In this document: in pieces, positions 1 through 9,703 of the stretch
Numbering within the stretch: position 1 is the first letter of the stretch
Layout: every line of letters starts with the position of its first letter
Assembly: GCA_905199755.1 (NCBI GenBank)
Contig: CAJKHT010000027.1
Coordinates: forward strand, 1-33,448
DNA from: an uncultured Eubacteriales bacterium
GTDB taxonomy: Bacteria; Bacillota; Clostridia; UBA1381
Length of the DNA stretch: 33,448 nt
Direction of reading: 5' to 3'
Position numbers and translations under genes: made by a program
The notes under the pieces: generated by a model
Seen by the model: only the letters and a program-made list of their open reading frames with translations
What the model was told of the DNA's origin: nothing
Database searches by the model: none

Positions 1-976
1 AGTCAATCATAAACATTTCGGTGTCCCAAAAAACAGCGCCTTTATACACCTGTCCCGAAAGACCGCGCGCTGCTATGGATTTGTCTTTCATATTTCTCGG
101 TGCAATGCAGTCTAAGTGGTAAATCGAATAGTTTATATCTCGTTCCGCTTTCTCATCGCCGTCTATCGTTATGTATGACATATCCCATATTTTTCGCCAT
201 GCTTTGATATGTTCTGTTTTTGCTGTTTCATAACTTATATCAGCGTTTTTCCACTCAAAATCATCAACTGATGTTTTTACGGCAGCAATTTTTGTGAATG
301 AATATTTTTTATCTGCTGCTGCTTTAAAAGTGATTTTTTTATATACTGAAAATTCGTCCGAATACTCGGATTTTGCACATTCAAAGTCAGTATGCACTCT
401 TTGAATTGTCATTACAGATATATTTTTTTCTCCCGTGATACCCGTAACGCACTCATAATTATCCTTTATTTCCGGCTGAACCTTACAAAAATGCGGACCG
501 TTTATGTCCCATACATCGCCGTCAATACCCGTTATGATCTCAATGTCCGCATCAAAATCCGTCACAACGGTATATTTCATTCCGATAATATGCTGATCCG
601 CCATGCTTGCAAACCTCTCACAAACCACCGTAATGCAACCCTTTTCTGTTTTCCAGACGGTCTTTCTGCTGTGAACGGCAGTGATAATATCAATCGACTG
701 CATATGCTCGGCAGGCTCTTTTTCGGGGAGTGAAAACTTTTCACCGTTTACCGAAACAACCGTATACAGCGGATTGGGTGCGTTCACCGACTCGCGCCAG
801 CTGTCACCGACTTTATCATAAATTCCTGCCATATTCACACACGGCATATTTTCTTTCCGGTATTCCTCCATAGTACCGCGAATACCGAAATATCCGTTTC
901 CCGTAAGGAATTTGTTGCCGTAGTGGGGTATGTATTCTCTATTAAATTTGTTTTCGCTGATTATGTATCCTTTCAT
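1..976 (-). CDS. GH65-family glycoside phosphorylase (N-terminal part, cut by window edge)
   Basis: The reading frame opens with an ATG at 976-974 and stays open to the left edge, giving 325 visible codons. Residues near 30 read GNGYFGIRG, the N-terminal signature of family 65, and the last visible residues read ARGLSGQVYKGAVFWDTEMFMID, which matches the family's FWDTE substrate-binding block at the start of the (alpha/alpha)6 barrel; the C-terminal half with the catalytic Glu is off the window. Family 65 enzymes mostly phosphorolyse alpha-linked glucose disaccharides (maltose, kojibiose, nigerose, trehalose) to beta-glucose 1-phosphate plus a sugar. The exact substrate cannot be read here. 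No signal peptide is visible, so it should act in the cytoplasm. It follows GH31 by 33 bases with GGAGAG about 12 bases before the ATG and is probably the operon's last or near-last enzyme. I am sure of the family and unsure of the linkage. Confidence 0.88.
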   Translation of the reverse strand, partial: MKGYIISENKFNREYIPHYGNKFLTGNGYFGIRGTMEEYRKENMPCVNMAGIYDKVGDSWRESVNAPNPLYTVVSVNGEKFSLPEKEPAEHMQSIDIITAVHSRKTVWKTEKGCITVVCERFASMADQHIIGMKYTVVTDFDADIEIITGIDGDVWDINGPHFCKVQPEIKDNYECVTGITGEKNISVMTIQRVHTDFECAKSEYSDEFSVYKKITFKAAADKKYSFTKIAAVKTSVDDFEWKNADISYETAKTEHIKAWRKIWDMSYITIDGDEKAERDINYSIYHLDCIAPRNMKDKSIAARGLSGQVYKGAVFWDTEMFMID

Positions 977-1009
977 TTTTACAAATCACTCTCCGATTAA
1001 ACATCTATA

Positions 1010-3388
1010 TTATTTATCAGCTGTCAATAATTCTATCAGCGCCATCTTCATATTTTTATCAACTTCGTTCTTTGCAAAAAACATCAGTATATCCGAAAGC
1101 TCTGCATTATTCTTAATTAAATTATACAGTGTACGCTTTTGACTATTATTGCCTTGACAGCGAATGAGGAAATCAAAAATTTCATCTCTGTCATTTTCTT
1201 TAATGTCAACAGACTTATTAAACCTGACTACTATATTTCCGGAAACATTCTCTATAATGATACAGTTATTTTTTACGGAAAATGCTTTTGCATTACCATT
1301 CTCTGTTACAATAAAATCATCACAGTTTGTATATCCTACAAATTCAATACAATAATCACGCATTGCGGGAATAAGCGTTTTGTCGCCCATCGGCTCGCTG
1401 ATCTCAAATTCCGGTTTTTCCGAATGACAAATGCTATACGTTGTCGTTACATATGAACCGTTAATATAATCAAAGCCTTCGCCTTTATCCTCATATAATT
1501 CAAATTCATTATCTGCGCCTGCAAAAACACGGATTCTCATCTTTTTCGGATTTGATATATCATTCGATATATCTCCGTCTGCCATCGGAATAATTCCTCC
1601 TGCCTTTACAAGCACAGGCATTTCATTAATACTTCTGTATACTTCCATGCTCTTTTTGCCGCAATATTTCCTTCCGTTGAAGAAATCAAACCATATTCCG
1701 TCCGGAATAAGCATCTCCGCACTTCCCATGCGTGTTGTTGTATCAGATTTTTTTGTGATCGGCATAACTATCATTTCGCTGCCGAACAGATACTCATTCC
1801 GATACTTTTTATCATATGCTCCGTATGATTCGGAAGGATAGTCATAATACAGAGGTGCGACTAATGGCTTTTTATCTGTATGGGTTCTGTAATTCATAGT
1901 ATACAAATATGGTATCAATTTATGACGAAGCTGTAAAAAAAGTTTCATCGTTCTTTCCGATAACTCATCATAGTTCCACGGTTCTTTGCTCAAAAGCGGA
2001 TCTAATGTACTGTGCAGACGGCAAATCGGCGAAAAAACTCCTAATTGAACCCATCTTGTCACCATTTCATCATCTCTGACTCCGCCTATATATCCACCTA
2101 TATCATGACTCCACCAAGTGTAGCCGGCATTCGCAGCGTTGGCGGTAAAATACGGTTGAAAATCAAGTGATTTCCAGCTTATAATTGTATCACCGGAAAA
2201 TCCTATCGGATACCGATGCGAGCCTATTCCTGCATAGCGTGACAGAATAATGCCGCGTTTTTCCTGTGCATTTTTATCAAGTGTATGATAATGATTTAAC
2301 ATCCACATCGGATCAAGATTTTTATATTTTGAAGTTTCACCCTGCTGCCAATCAATCCACCAAAAATCAACGCCGTCTTTATCATATCGGTTATGTAAAA
2401 TCTCAAAGTATTTTTCAAGAAAATCTTTATCAGCAATGTCAAATTCCACGGTTTCACAATCAGGCACATTCAGAGCTTCAGCCATTTCATGATACATTTT
2501 TTCATATGGTCGTATGCCATCGGCAGGATGAACATTTAGTGTCACCGCCAAATTTCTTTCATGCAAATCCGAAAGGAATTTTTTATAATTCGGGAATAAA
2601 TTTTCATTCCAAGTATATCCGGTCCAGCCTGCGCCGTATTTTTTGTCAATATCAACAATATGCCAATCCATATCAACCGCCGCTACAGAAAACGGTATAT
2701 TTTCTTTTTTGAATTTATCCATCAAAGAGATATACTCATCCTGCGTATACTTCCAATTTCTTGACCACATATTGCCCAAAGCATACTTAGGCAAAAGAGG
2801 TGTATTCCCCGTTAGAGTATAAAACGCTTTAAGTGCAGTATAATAATCGTCTTTATATGCAAAAAGATAAAAATCAGTACACTCTTTTCTCTCTTCTATC
2901 CACCCTTCATCATTGATAATTAATGATTTGCTGTCATCAAGCTCTGTAAATCCGTCAAGACTCATGATGCCATCTTCAAGTTCTATCTCTCCGTCAACAA
3001 GGTCAAGTGTTCTTGTTGTTCCTTTCAAATTCCATTGCTTAGACAGTCCATACCGCCAATAAAAATGAAATGCCGAACGCTCCCCATAAAAATGTGCGAA
3101 TAATGTGTTTGGTGCAAATTCGCACCCCCTGTAATATGTCAGGGTAATTCTATCTGTTATAATAATGATTTTTTCTTCATCTTTTTTTACTTGAAACTTA
3201 ACACTGTCAAAATTCCTATTAAGAACCACCTGTGTTGCTCTGTCCTCAAAAGTTTTATCTTTATCGTACTCAATTCTGATAAGTCCGTCACAAAGCACAG
3301 TAAATCTGCAATTACCATCAACAACAAAATGAGAATTATCCGGCTTAGGTGAAATATTCACTTTGTATTTTTCATTTAGCTTTTTCAT
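1010..3388 (-). CDS. GH31-family alpha-glycosidase
   Basis: This 792-residue protein has no signal peptide, so it is probably cytoplasmic. It has the family-31 layout: an N-terminal beta-sandwich (about 1-195), a (beta/alpha)8 barrel starting at LPKYALGNMWSRNW (199-212), and C-terminal beta domains. The likely nucleophile is D346 in WWIDWQQG (343-350) and the likely acid/base is D400 in FSGD (397-400). WSHDIGGYIGG (426-436) is the typical substrate-site strand. Family members release alpha-linked glucose or xylose from non-reducing ends or transfer it. The WIDWQQG form of the nucleophile motif differs from the classical WxDMNE form, so I do not assign alpha-glucosidase over alpha-xylosidase or transglucosylase. 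The ATG at 3388 has AGGAG seven bases upstream. It lies 15 bases after the GH36 gene and 33 before the GH65 gene, so the three are almost certainly co-transcribed. Confidence 0.92.
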   Translation of the reverse strand: MKKLNEKYKVNISPKPDNSHFVVDGNCRFTVLCDGLIRIEYDKDKTFEDRATQVVLNRNFDSVKFQVKKDEEKIIIITDRITLTYYRGCEFAPNTLFAHFYGERSAFHFYWRYGLSKQWNLKGTTRTLDLVDGEIELEDGIMSLDGFTELDDSKSLIINDEGWIEERKECTDFYLFAYKDDYYTALKAFYTLTGNTPLLPKYALGNMWSRNWKYTQDEYISLMDKFKKENIPFSVAAVDMDWHIVDIDKKYGAGWTGYTWNENLFPNYKKFLSDLHERNLAVTLNVHPADGIRPYEKMYHEMAEALNVPDCETVEFDIADKDFLEKYFEILHNRYDKDGVDFWWIDWQQGETSKYKNLDPMWMLNHYHTLDKNAQEKRGIILSRYAGIGSHRYPIGFSGDTIISWKSLDFQPYFTANAANAGYTWWSHDIGGYIGGVRDDEMVTRWVQLGVFSPICRLHSTLDPLLSKEPWNYDELSERTMKLFLQLRHKLIPYLYTMNYRTHTDKKPLVAPLYYDYPSESYGAYDKKYRNEYLFGSEMIVMPITKKSDTTTRMGSAEMLIPDGIWFDFFNGRKYCGKKSMEVYRSINEMPVLVKAGGIIPMADGDISNDISNPKKMRIRVFAGADNEFELYEDKGEGFDYINGSYVTTTYSICHSEKPEFEISEPMGDKTLIPAMRDYCIEFVGYTNCDDFIVTENGNAKAFSVKNNCIIIENVSGNIVVRFNKSVDIKENDRDEIFDFLIRCQGNNSQKRTLYNLIKNNAELSDILMFFAKNEVDKNMKMALIELLTADK

Positions 3389-4278
3389 TTTTAGTCTCCT
3401 ATATTAAACTTTCTTTAAAATAACAAGTTCTGATTTTGCATCTTTATTATCGTCAAAATACAATCCGACATTCATCAGATAATCACCGTCATACATAATT
3501 CCTGTCTTTTCATTGAGGTATTTACTTCTCTTATCCAATCCGCATAAGCGCACCTGAGTCCTTCCGAGCGCTACCTTTGCAATAGTTGTGGAATATATAA
3601 CTACCACCTGATTTTCGCTTGCATACTCCCAAGCCACATTTCTTCCCTCAAACGGAGATTTCAAGCGATACATTCTTCCGTCATGCACCGTTTTTTGAAT
3701 TGTTTTATATGTTTTTATTTGTTCTCGGACTGCGTTTTTTTCTTCCTCTGTCAGTTCGTCCAAGTTAAGTTCATACCCAAACTGCCCTGCCATTGCAATA
3801 TTGGCGCGTGTTTCAAACGGTGTGATTCTGCCGAGCTGATGATTCGGTACTGCCGAAACGTGTGAGGACATAAAACTTGACGGAACAAACATACTCATTC
3901 CGTGCTGAATATACATTCTCTCAACCGCATCCGTGCAATCACTCGTCCAATACTGAGAAAAATAGTACATCATTCCGGGATCAAGTCTGCCGCCGCCGGA
4001 TGCACAGCCTTCAAAAAGAACGTCCGGAAAATCTTTATTAAGGCGATCAAGAACACTATACAGACCTAACATATATCTGTGCGAAAGCTCTTGTTGTCTT
4101 TCCTGCGGCAGATACTCCGAACCCATATCGGTCATATTTCTGTTATAGTCCCACTTTATATATGCAACATTTCCGTCCTTTAGGATATTGCTGATAGTTT
4201 GGTGCTATACTAAAAAAGTAGACACAATAATGCAAAATATGATATAATAAAATAAACACAAAAATAGGAGGAAAGACA

Positions 4279-4566
4279 ATGGGTAACAACAATTATACCA
4301 AATATGACGAGGATTTCAAAAAGTCTCTTGTTTCTCTGCACCAGAACGGAAAAACTCAATCTCAGCTCTGCAAAGAATACGGAGTTTCTCAATCCGCACT
4401 CGGAAAATGGGTAAAGCAATACTCTACCGTTGAGGTTGGTGATGGCGAGCTGCTTACTGCCAAGCAAGTAAAGGAACTTCAAAAACGCAATGCACAATTA
4501 GAAGAGGAAAACTTAATCTTAAAAAAAGCGATTGCCATATTCACGCCACACTCAAGCAAAGATTAG
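4279..4566 (+). CDS. IS3-family transposase OrfA (HTH and leucine-zipper subunit)
   Basis: This is a 95-residue protein with a strong AGGAGG site before the ATG. Residues about 8-45 (DEDFKKSLVSLHQNGKTQSQ onward) form the helix-turn-helix that binds the element's ends, and about 58-85 (QVKELQKRNAQLEEENLILKK) form the leucine-zipper helix typical of family OrfA proteins. Alone it acts as a DNA-binding regulator of transposition. Made as an OrfAB fusion through the A-rich slip site at 4521, it supplies the DNA-binding half of the transposase. The frame is intact. Confidence 0.93.
   Translation: MGNNNYTKYDEDFKKSLVSLHQNGKTQSQLCKEYGVSQSALGKWVKQYSTVEVGDGELLTAKQVKELQKRNAQLEEENLILKKAIAIFTPHSSKD
4521..4528 (+). 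other. Programmed -1 frameshift slip site (A7G)
   Basis: Seven A residues followed by G lie where orfA reads Leu-Lys-Lys-Ala. OrfB lies in the -1 frame, and its frame is open across this point, reading SDCHIHATLKQRLDAVHK before its first ATG, a typical OrfB beginning. This is the usual IS3-family device for making the OrfAB fusion. That slippage occurs here is inferred from the family. Confidence 0.8.
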
Positions 4567-4604
4567 ACGCTGTACATAAGCTCCGTTTCCAGCATAGCAT
4601 CAAG

Positions 4605-5426
4605 ATGTTGTGCAAGGTTCTCAGAGTAAACAGGAGTACCTATTACAAACACTTCTCTGCCGAACCCTCTCCGCGAATTAAAGAAAATCAACATATTGCT
4701 TCTTTAATTCTTCATATCTATGCTGATTACAACAAACGGCTCGGCGCTTACAAAATTACCTATGTTCTTCAGCGTGATTATGGCATAAACATCAGCGTCG
4801 GACGAGTGTACCGCTTGATGAAACAATTGCAATTGCCAAAAATGTCTACAGATAAACCCGCTGTCCGCCGCAGTTCTTCTGATGCCGAAGCTTGCTGCAA
4901 GCATCTGCAGCAGAAATTTAATCAGAAAGCTCCTAATCTTGTGTGGGTTAGCGACATTACTTATATTAAAGCCGGGGGAATATGGTACTATTTGTGTATT
5001 GTTATGGATCTATTCTCGCGAAAGGTAATTTCGTGGCATATATCCTCAAAAGCCAATGTTGAATTGGTTATTACAACTTTTAAAAAGGCATACGAGAAAC
5101 GAAAAGCTCCGTATGGGCTTATGTTTCATTCTGATAGAGGCTCGCAGTATACTGCCTTCACCTTCAGGCAGCTTCTCGACTCTCTTAATGTTGTGCAGTC
5201 TTTTTCTAAGAAAGGTTATCCTTTTGACAATGCTTGCTGTGAATGTTTCTTCAAATATCTCAAAAAAGAAGAAACAAATCGCAAATGCTACCACTCTTTA
5301 ACAGAGCTTCAGTTATCTGTCTTTGAATATATTGAAGGGTATTACAACACAAAAAGACCACATGGAACGCTTAATATGCTTACACCGAATGAAGCGGAAG
5401 CTTTATATTGGGAGCAGACAAAATAG
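4605..5426 (+). CDS. IS3-family transposase OrfB (DDE integrase domain)
   Basis: From the ATG at 4605 the protein has 273 residues, but the same frame is open back to the slip site at 4521, so the real product is probably the OrfAB fusion, about 300 residues of OrfB plus most of OrfA. It has the HTH_21 region (about 20-75) and the rve/DDE core. The catalytic triad is D117 (WVSDITYI), D177 (FHSDRGSQY) and E213 (CCECFFKYLK), with 35 residues between the second Asp and the Glu, as the D,D(35)E class requires. YNTKRPHGTLNMLTPNEAE near the end is the standard C-terminal block. All catalytic residues are present, so the element may still be active. A short A/T-rich stretch separates its stop from the right inverted repeat. 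Confidence 0.93.
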   Translation: MLCKVLRVNRSTYYKHFSAEPSPRIKENQHIASLILHIYADYNKRLGAYKITYVLQRDYGINISVGRVYRLMKQLQLPKMSTDKPAVRRSSSDAEACCKHLQQKFNQKAPNLVWVSDITYIKAGGIWYYLCIVMDLFSRKVISWHISSKANVELVITTFKKAYEKRKAPYGLMFHSDRGSQYTAFTFRQLLDSLNVVQSFSKKGYPFDNACCECFFKYLKKEETNRKCYHSLTELQLSVFEYIEGYYNTKRPHGTLNMLTPNEAEALYWEQTK

Positions 5427-6918
5427 CCTGCTCCCCTAAAAAAATGTGCTTTTTTGTGTCTACTTACTTGACTATGGTTCAGTTTCATATATAAATTCAC
5501 AGACATCTTTTCTCGATAAATCCATAACATATCTGTTGTTAATCGGCGATTGCAGTCTGTCTGGCGCATGAATACACCACTCCGGATGTTTTTTGAACAG
5601 CTCACTCTTTACGGACATCATTTCGGGTTCAAACCAAATACCAAACTTGAGTCCCATTTGATTTATCTTTTCCGCAACGCTGTTTATTCCGTTCGGGAAC
5701 TTTTCCTTATCGGCATACCAATCGCCGAGCGATATTCCCGAACCGCCCCTGCCAAACCATCCGTCGTCCAAAACAATCATTTCAATATCAAGCTCTTTAG
5801 CTTTATTTGCAAGACTCAAAAGCTTTTCCTCATCGACTTTGGTGTAATATGCTTCCCAGCTGTTTGCCAAAACTGGACGTTCTGCATTCTTGTATTTTTC
5901 TCTGCACAATCTTTCACGGTATAACCTGTGGTATGTATCGGACATTTTTCCGAATCCCTCATCGGAATATGTCAGCACCGCCTCCGGTGCCTGAAAGCTT
6001 TCTCCCAGTTCTAACTGCCAGTTAAAGCCAAACGGATTTATACCGATACAAACCCTTACAATATCAAAATAATTCCGTTCTGTCTGCTCTATATGATTTC
6101 CGCTGTAAACCAAACTGAAGCCATATACTTCACCCGTTGTTTCCGTTGCCGCAGGTCTTGCAAGCACTATAAACGGACGGTGTTCGTGACCGCTTGCACC
6201 AAATCTGCTGTCAATCTGCATAACACCCTGCATTATCGGCTCTTTTTTTATATGCGCTTCACGAGCCCATGTGCCGGACAGGTGCAAAAGCTCAAATTCG
6301 CTGTCAAACATATGCACGGTTGAACTCATTACCGATTTAATATTTACATTTTCCCTGCCGTCGTTTATAATTCTAACGCTTTTCGTTATTGCGTCATATT
6401 CTTCAAACACCGAGTATGAAAGCACCGCTTTTAAGCCTGTGTATTTATCCGCAAGCGTTATATCTATTGAATCGACTTCGTCCTCCGATTCAGCATATGT
6501 CGCAGGCAGTCCGTCGAGCGATTTTTTGCCCTTATATATTTTTTGACTTTCGTAAATAAATTCCGTTATTCCGCTGCCATTTTCATACTCGGCACAAAAT
6601 GCCGGAATACGCAAATCCGGTCTTCCAAAGCAAGGAAATTCCCAAGCAAGTTGTGCTGAGTCAAGTGGCGTACCGTATTCATCAATATCCGCACCAGTCC
6701 AGCCGTCTTTATACAAGAGCGGTCTGTTTTCTTCATACTTTGTGTATTTTTCAACTCGTTTGCCGTAGTAAAGCTGCATAGGATATTTATTTTTAAGTAT
6801 CTCTATCACATAACTGATACCTTTTGTTTGTAAATGAATTATATTCGTTTGAGTATCATATGAAATCATTTTATTTTCTCCCTTACTTTTCTTGCTTGAA
6901 ACCGTAAATTAGATTTTA

Positions 6919-7776
6919 TCAGTCTTTTAACATAATTTCATTTTCATTTTCCAATAATTCAAACATAACCGCTCGCTCATCAGGAGCAACATTTGGAGAA
7001 TGAAGAACAAACATCTTTTTCCCATCAAATGTTTCAAATACCATACCATGTCCGCCTTTGTCGGAAAATAACGGTTTCTCATTAATGCTCCAATTTCCGT
7101 CAATATCGCCATTATCGCTTTCCGATACCAATTCTACATATCCGTTGCCGCCGTTTTTAATAAAACTTGACCAAATACATACAAGTTTTCCGCTTTGTAA
7201 TCTGTAAAAAAACGGACCGTCCGTAATCTTTGATAAACAATCTTTCGATAAGTCAACAACTTTCGGATGCTGTGATGCTTTCCATAATACTCTCGGTTTC
7301 GTTATAGCACATTTTAAATCATCTGACAATTCCATTTCACATACCATTCCATCACCCACTTGCAGCCATTCGTGGCAAAAAACTATATGTGGATGTCCCT
7401 TTTTATCAATATACAATGTTCCGTCAAGACACTCCCAATCTCTCGGTGTAACCGGCTCACTTGTCAAAGGCACAAAATTTCCGTCCGGCTTTTCTGATAC
7501 AAGAATTTGTGTTCCGCGACATTTATCTTCCGATTTAAAACTTGCGAACATATAGAATTTATCCTTATATAAGTGAACCTCCGGAGCCCAAAAATCTCTG
7601 TCTGCCCAAAAATTCGTATCAGGCGTAAAAACTTTTTGCGGTTCAGACCATTCATCAAGATCCTTACTTTTGTATACACAGAAAGATAAATCCTCAAGCT
7701 TTGCCTTTCCGTACATGTAATATGTATTTCCATATGCTAAGATATATGGATCTCTTATATAAATATCTTTTAACTT
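6919..7776 (-). CDS. GH43-family glycoside hydrolase with a missing start codon
   Basis: The family-43 five-bladed beta-propeller is recognisable from IRDPYILAYG, WAPEVHLY, DGTLYID, FCHEWLQVGDG and TDGPFFYR. The Asp of RDPYI is the catalytic base in this family. The first ATG of the frame (7716) lies beyond that Asp, so a protein starting there would be dead. A good AGGAGG site at 7790-7785 points, with eight bases of spacing, at codon 7776-7774, which reads AAG rather than ATG. The codons between the in-frame TAG at 7791 and 7716 include no ATG, GTG or TTG. Counting from 7776, the protein has 285 residues with the base at residue 9, a normal start for these intracellular enzymes. Members cleave arabinose, xylose or galactose linkages, and the subfamily is unclear. 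The gene is either inactivated, started from a rare codon such as ATT at 7764, or misread at one base. Confidence 0.82.
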   Translation of the reverse strand, partial: KLKDIYIRDPYILAYGNTYYMYGKAKLEDLSFCVYKSKDLDEWSEPQKVFTPDTNFWADRDFWAPEVHLYKDKFYMFASFKSEDKCRGTQILVSEKPDGNFVPLTSEPVTPRDWECLDGTLYIDKKGHPHIVFCHEWLQVGDGMVCEMELSDDLKCAITKPRVLWKASQHPKVVDLSKDCLSKITDGPFFYRLQSGKLVCIWSSFIKNGGNGYVELVSESDNGDIDGNWSINEKPLFSDKGGHGMVFETFDGKKMFVLHSPNVAPDERAVMFELLENENEIMLKD

Positions 7777-7811
7777 CCTTGTGACCTCCTATAATAATTG
7801 TCTATTTTGTT

Positions 7812-8702
7812 TTAACCTTTGATGCCGCTCATATTAATTCCACCCATAATCTTTTTTGAGAAAATTGCAAATACAATAATTGATGGTATTGCAGCAAACA
7901 TTATAATTAACATTCTGTCGTTATCTTTAAAAGGACTGTTTCCGGCTGTCAAATTATAGAGCATAACCGATACAGGCTCTCTGTTTGTATCTCCCAAAAT
8001 CAAATACGGCCAGAAGAAATTCCCCCAAGAGCCAATTACCGAAAAAATCGTAACAACTGAAATAATCGGTGCTGACAGCGGGATTATAATGCTGAAAAAT
8101 ATTTTTAGATTTGATGCACCGTCTATTCTTGCAGCTTCCAAGTAATCCATAGGAATACTGTTAAAGAAATTTCTGAACAAGAATATGTTGAACGCATTTG
8201 TGGCAGACATCATCCAAAGCGGTGCAAAACTCCCCGTCATATTAAAGTGACCAATCGGGAAGTCAACAAATGTCATGTAGAGCGGAACCATACTTATTCC
8301 CGAAAGCATCATTGTCCAGAAAAGAGCCGTGTTAAGTGCTGCTGTACCAAACGGTTTTATTCTTGAAAGTACATATCCGCCCAATCCGTTAAACACAACA
8401 TCAAATGCAAGGCAACCCAAAATGATACATAAGCTGTTAAATGCGTAACTGCCAAAATGAGCAGTATCCCATACATTTTTTATTCTTGAAAAATCTATTG
8501 ATGATGGCAAAAGCTTTGCCGGAACAGCATACATTTCCTGTGTTGTTTTAAATGCTGACAAAAACATCCACACAAATGGTACTATGCAGACAAGGCTGAG
8601 CAAAAAAAGCAATGTCATCATAACAATATGTATTAATCTTCCCGAAGGCTGCCTTAAGTCATTCCAATTCAGCAAACCATCTGTTTTATCACTAATTTTC
8701 AT
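7812..8702 (-). CDS. Sugar ABC transporter permease, MalG/AraQ type
   Basis: This 296-residue membrane protein has about six hydrophobic segments, the first at about 27-50. The EAA loop that contacts the ATPase reads EAARIDGASNLKIFFSIIIP (189-208). The C-terminus MGGINMSGIKG is typical of the MalG-like half of CUT1 importers. AGGAGG lies before the ATG at 8702, 14 bases after the MalF-like gene. It would pair with that protein to import oligosaccharides delivered by the lipoprotein at 9704. No ATPase gene is in the window, so a shared MsmX-type ATPase encoded elsewhere is likely (inference). Confidence 0.95.
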   Translation of the reverse strand: MKISDKTDGLLNWNDLRQPSGRLIHIVMMTLLFLLSLVCIVPFVWMFLSAFKTTQEMYAVPAKLLPSSIDFSRIKNVWDTAHFGSYAFNSLCIILGCLAFDVVFNGLGGYVLSRIKPFGTAALNTALFWTMMLSGISMVPLYMTFVDFPIGHFNMTGSFAPLWMMSATNAFNIFLFRNFFNSIPMDYLEAARIDGASNLKIFFSIIIPLSAPIISVVTIFSVIGSWGNFFWPYLILGDTNREPVSVMLYNLTAGNSPFKDNDRMLIIMFAAIPSIIVFAIFSKKIMGGINMSGIKG

Positions 8703-8716
8703 AACATTAAAGCCTC

Positions 8717-9631
8717 CTATTCATTAATCTTTTTATCAAGCTTAAAATATACCACCGTAAGTCCGGAAAGTATAACAAATGTTATAACACCGAGAGCAAG
8801 TGATTTCTGCATTGCACCGTATTTAAACGCATAGTAGTAATTTGTAAGCCCCAAAGACATTGACGCACCATTCGGACCGCCTCCAGTCATAACCATCGGC
8901 TGCTCTGTTACTGAAAAAACCCCAATAATTTGTTTTACTGCCAAAAGCAAGATGATACCCCTGCAATGCGGCCATGTTATATGGCGTACTCGCTGCCAAA
9001 ATCCTGCACCGTCAAGACGTGCCGCCTCATAAAGACTCTGATTCGTTCCTTGCAATGTTGCAAGATACATAATTGTTGTTCCGCCAAATCCCTGCCAAGA
9101 CATCATGATAATAATAAGCGGAATAACTATTGCTTTGTTGGATAAGAATTGCATCGGACCCATTCCGAATACTTGTAAAACCGAATTAATAAGTCCTGCT
9201 TGATTTTCGCCATATATCATTCCCCATAACAAATATGCTGCCATTCCCGGAAGTACGCACGGAAGATAAAGCGATATTTTAAAATATTGTTTGCCATGCA
9301 ATGCCTCATTCAACATTACCGCCGCAACAAAAGGCAGCGGCAATCCGATAATAAGCGACCAAATTACATACCAAACGGTGTTTTTCAATGTTACAATAAA
9401 GTTGGTATCTCCGAGAACTTGCCTAAAATTTTCAAGTCCCGCAAAAGACGTTGGTTCAAATCCTCTTAAATTAAAGAATGAATATGCTATACCGATTATT
9501 ATCGGTCTCCAAACAAGAAATACAAAGAATAATACCGTCGGTAATATCAATGCCCATCCGGATAAATTTTTTCTGATAAAACCGGATCTTTTCTTTCCCA
9601 TCGGAGCAGTTACTGAATTATTAGTTTTCAT
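8717..9631 (-). CDS. Sugar ABC transporter permease, MalF/UgpA type
   Basis: This 304-residue protein has a basic N-terminus, a first membrane segment at about 26-48, and five further hydrophobic stretches. The EAA loop reads YEAARLDGAGFWQRVRHITW (201-220), followed by the TGGGPNGAS block (249-257) found in MalF-like subunits. It forms the CUT1 permease pair with the next gene. It lies 72 bases after the binding-protein gene, and that gap contains an RNA hairpin that may lower permease expression relative to the binding protein. Confidence 0.95.
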   Translation of the reverse strand: MKTNNSVTAPMGKKRSGFIRKNLSGWALILPTVLFFVFLVWRPIIIGIAYSFFNLRGFEPTSFAGLENFRQVLGDTNFIVTLKNTVWYVIWSLIIGLPLPFVAAVMLNEALHGKQYFKISLYLPCVLPGMAAYLLWGMIYGENQAGLINSVLQVFGMGPMQFLSNKAIVIPLIIIMMSWQGFGGTTIMYLATLQGTNQSLYEAARLDGAGFWQRVRHITWPHCRGIILLLAVKQIIGVFSVTEQPMVMTGGGPNGASMSLGLTNYYYAFKYGAMQKSLALGVITFVILSGLTVVYFKLDKKINE

Positions 9632-9661
9632 AGGAAATTTAGCTCCTTCCGTTAAACAAAT

Positions 9662-9691
9662 ATAGGCCGCTGCACTAACGCAGCAGCCTAT
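9662..9691 (-). other. Intercistronic hairpin between binding protein and permease genes
   Basis: ATAGGC-C-GCTGC, the loop ACTAAC, then GCAGC-A-GCCTAT gives 11 base pairs around one C/A mismatch. There is no run of U after it on the minus strand, so it is not a strong intrinsic terminator. Hairpins at this position in sugar ABC operons often protect the upstream binding-protein message from 3' decay; that role is inferred here. Confidence 0.7.
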
Positions 9692-9703
9692 GCGAATTAA
9701 ATA

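Larger units (their letters stand above)
4200..5481 (+). mobile_element. IS3-family insertion sequence (1282 bp) inside the GH36 gene
   Basis: The element begins TG and ends CA. Its ends share an imperfect inverted repeat, strongest over the inner AGTAGACACAA, with looser matches (ATACT versus ATAGT) further out. GTT at 4197-4199 and GTT at 5482-5484 form a 3-bp target duplication, as expected for IS3-family elements. It carries orfA and orfB in the -1 arrangement of this family and reads opposite to the GH36 gene. Joining the flanks gives an uninterrupted GH36 frame, which fixes the boundaries to within a base or two. Confidence 0.92.
3404..6869 (-). pseudogene. GH36 alpha-galactosidase, split by an IS3-family insertion
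   Basis: Two fragments make one gene: 6869 down to 5482 (N-terminal 463 residues) and 4199 down to 3404. Removing the insertion plus one copy of the 3-bp duplication restores a single frame of 727 codons, the usual length for bacterial family-36 enzymes. The rejoined protein has NSWEAYY (336-342), LDDGWFG (367-373), the nucleophile motif KWDYNRN with D479, and the acid/base motif YWTSDCTD with D549. The nucleophile lies just 16 residues past the break, so the N-terminal fragment cannot be active and the C-terminal one lacks most of the barrel. The enzyme would have removed alpha-1,6-galactose from imported oligosaccharides in the cytoplasm. Its start at 6869 has GGGAG upstream. The break implies loss of this activity unless the transposon excises precisely. 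Confidence 0.93.

Noticed and set aside
3404..4135. Separate small alpha-galactosidase starting at ATG 4135
   Set aside because: The ATG is an internal codon of GH36 directly after the KWDYNRN motif and has no ribosome site.
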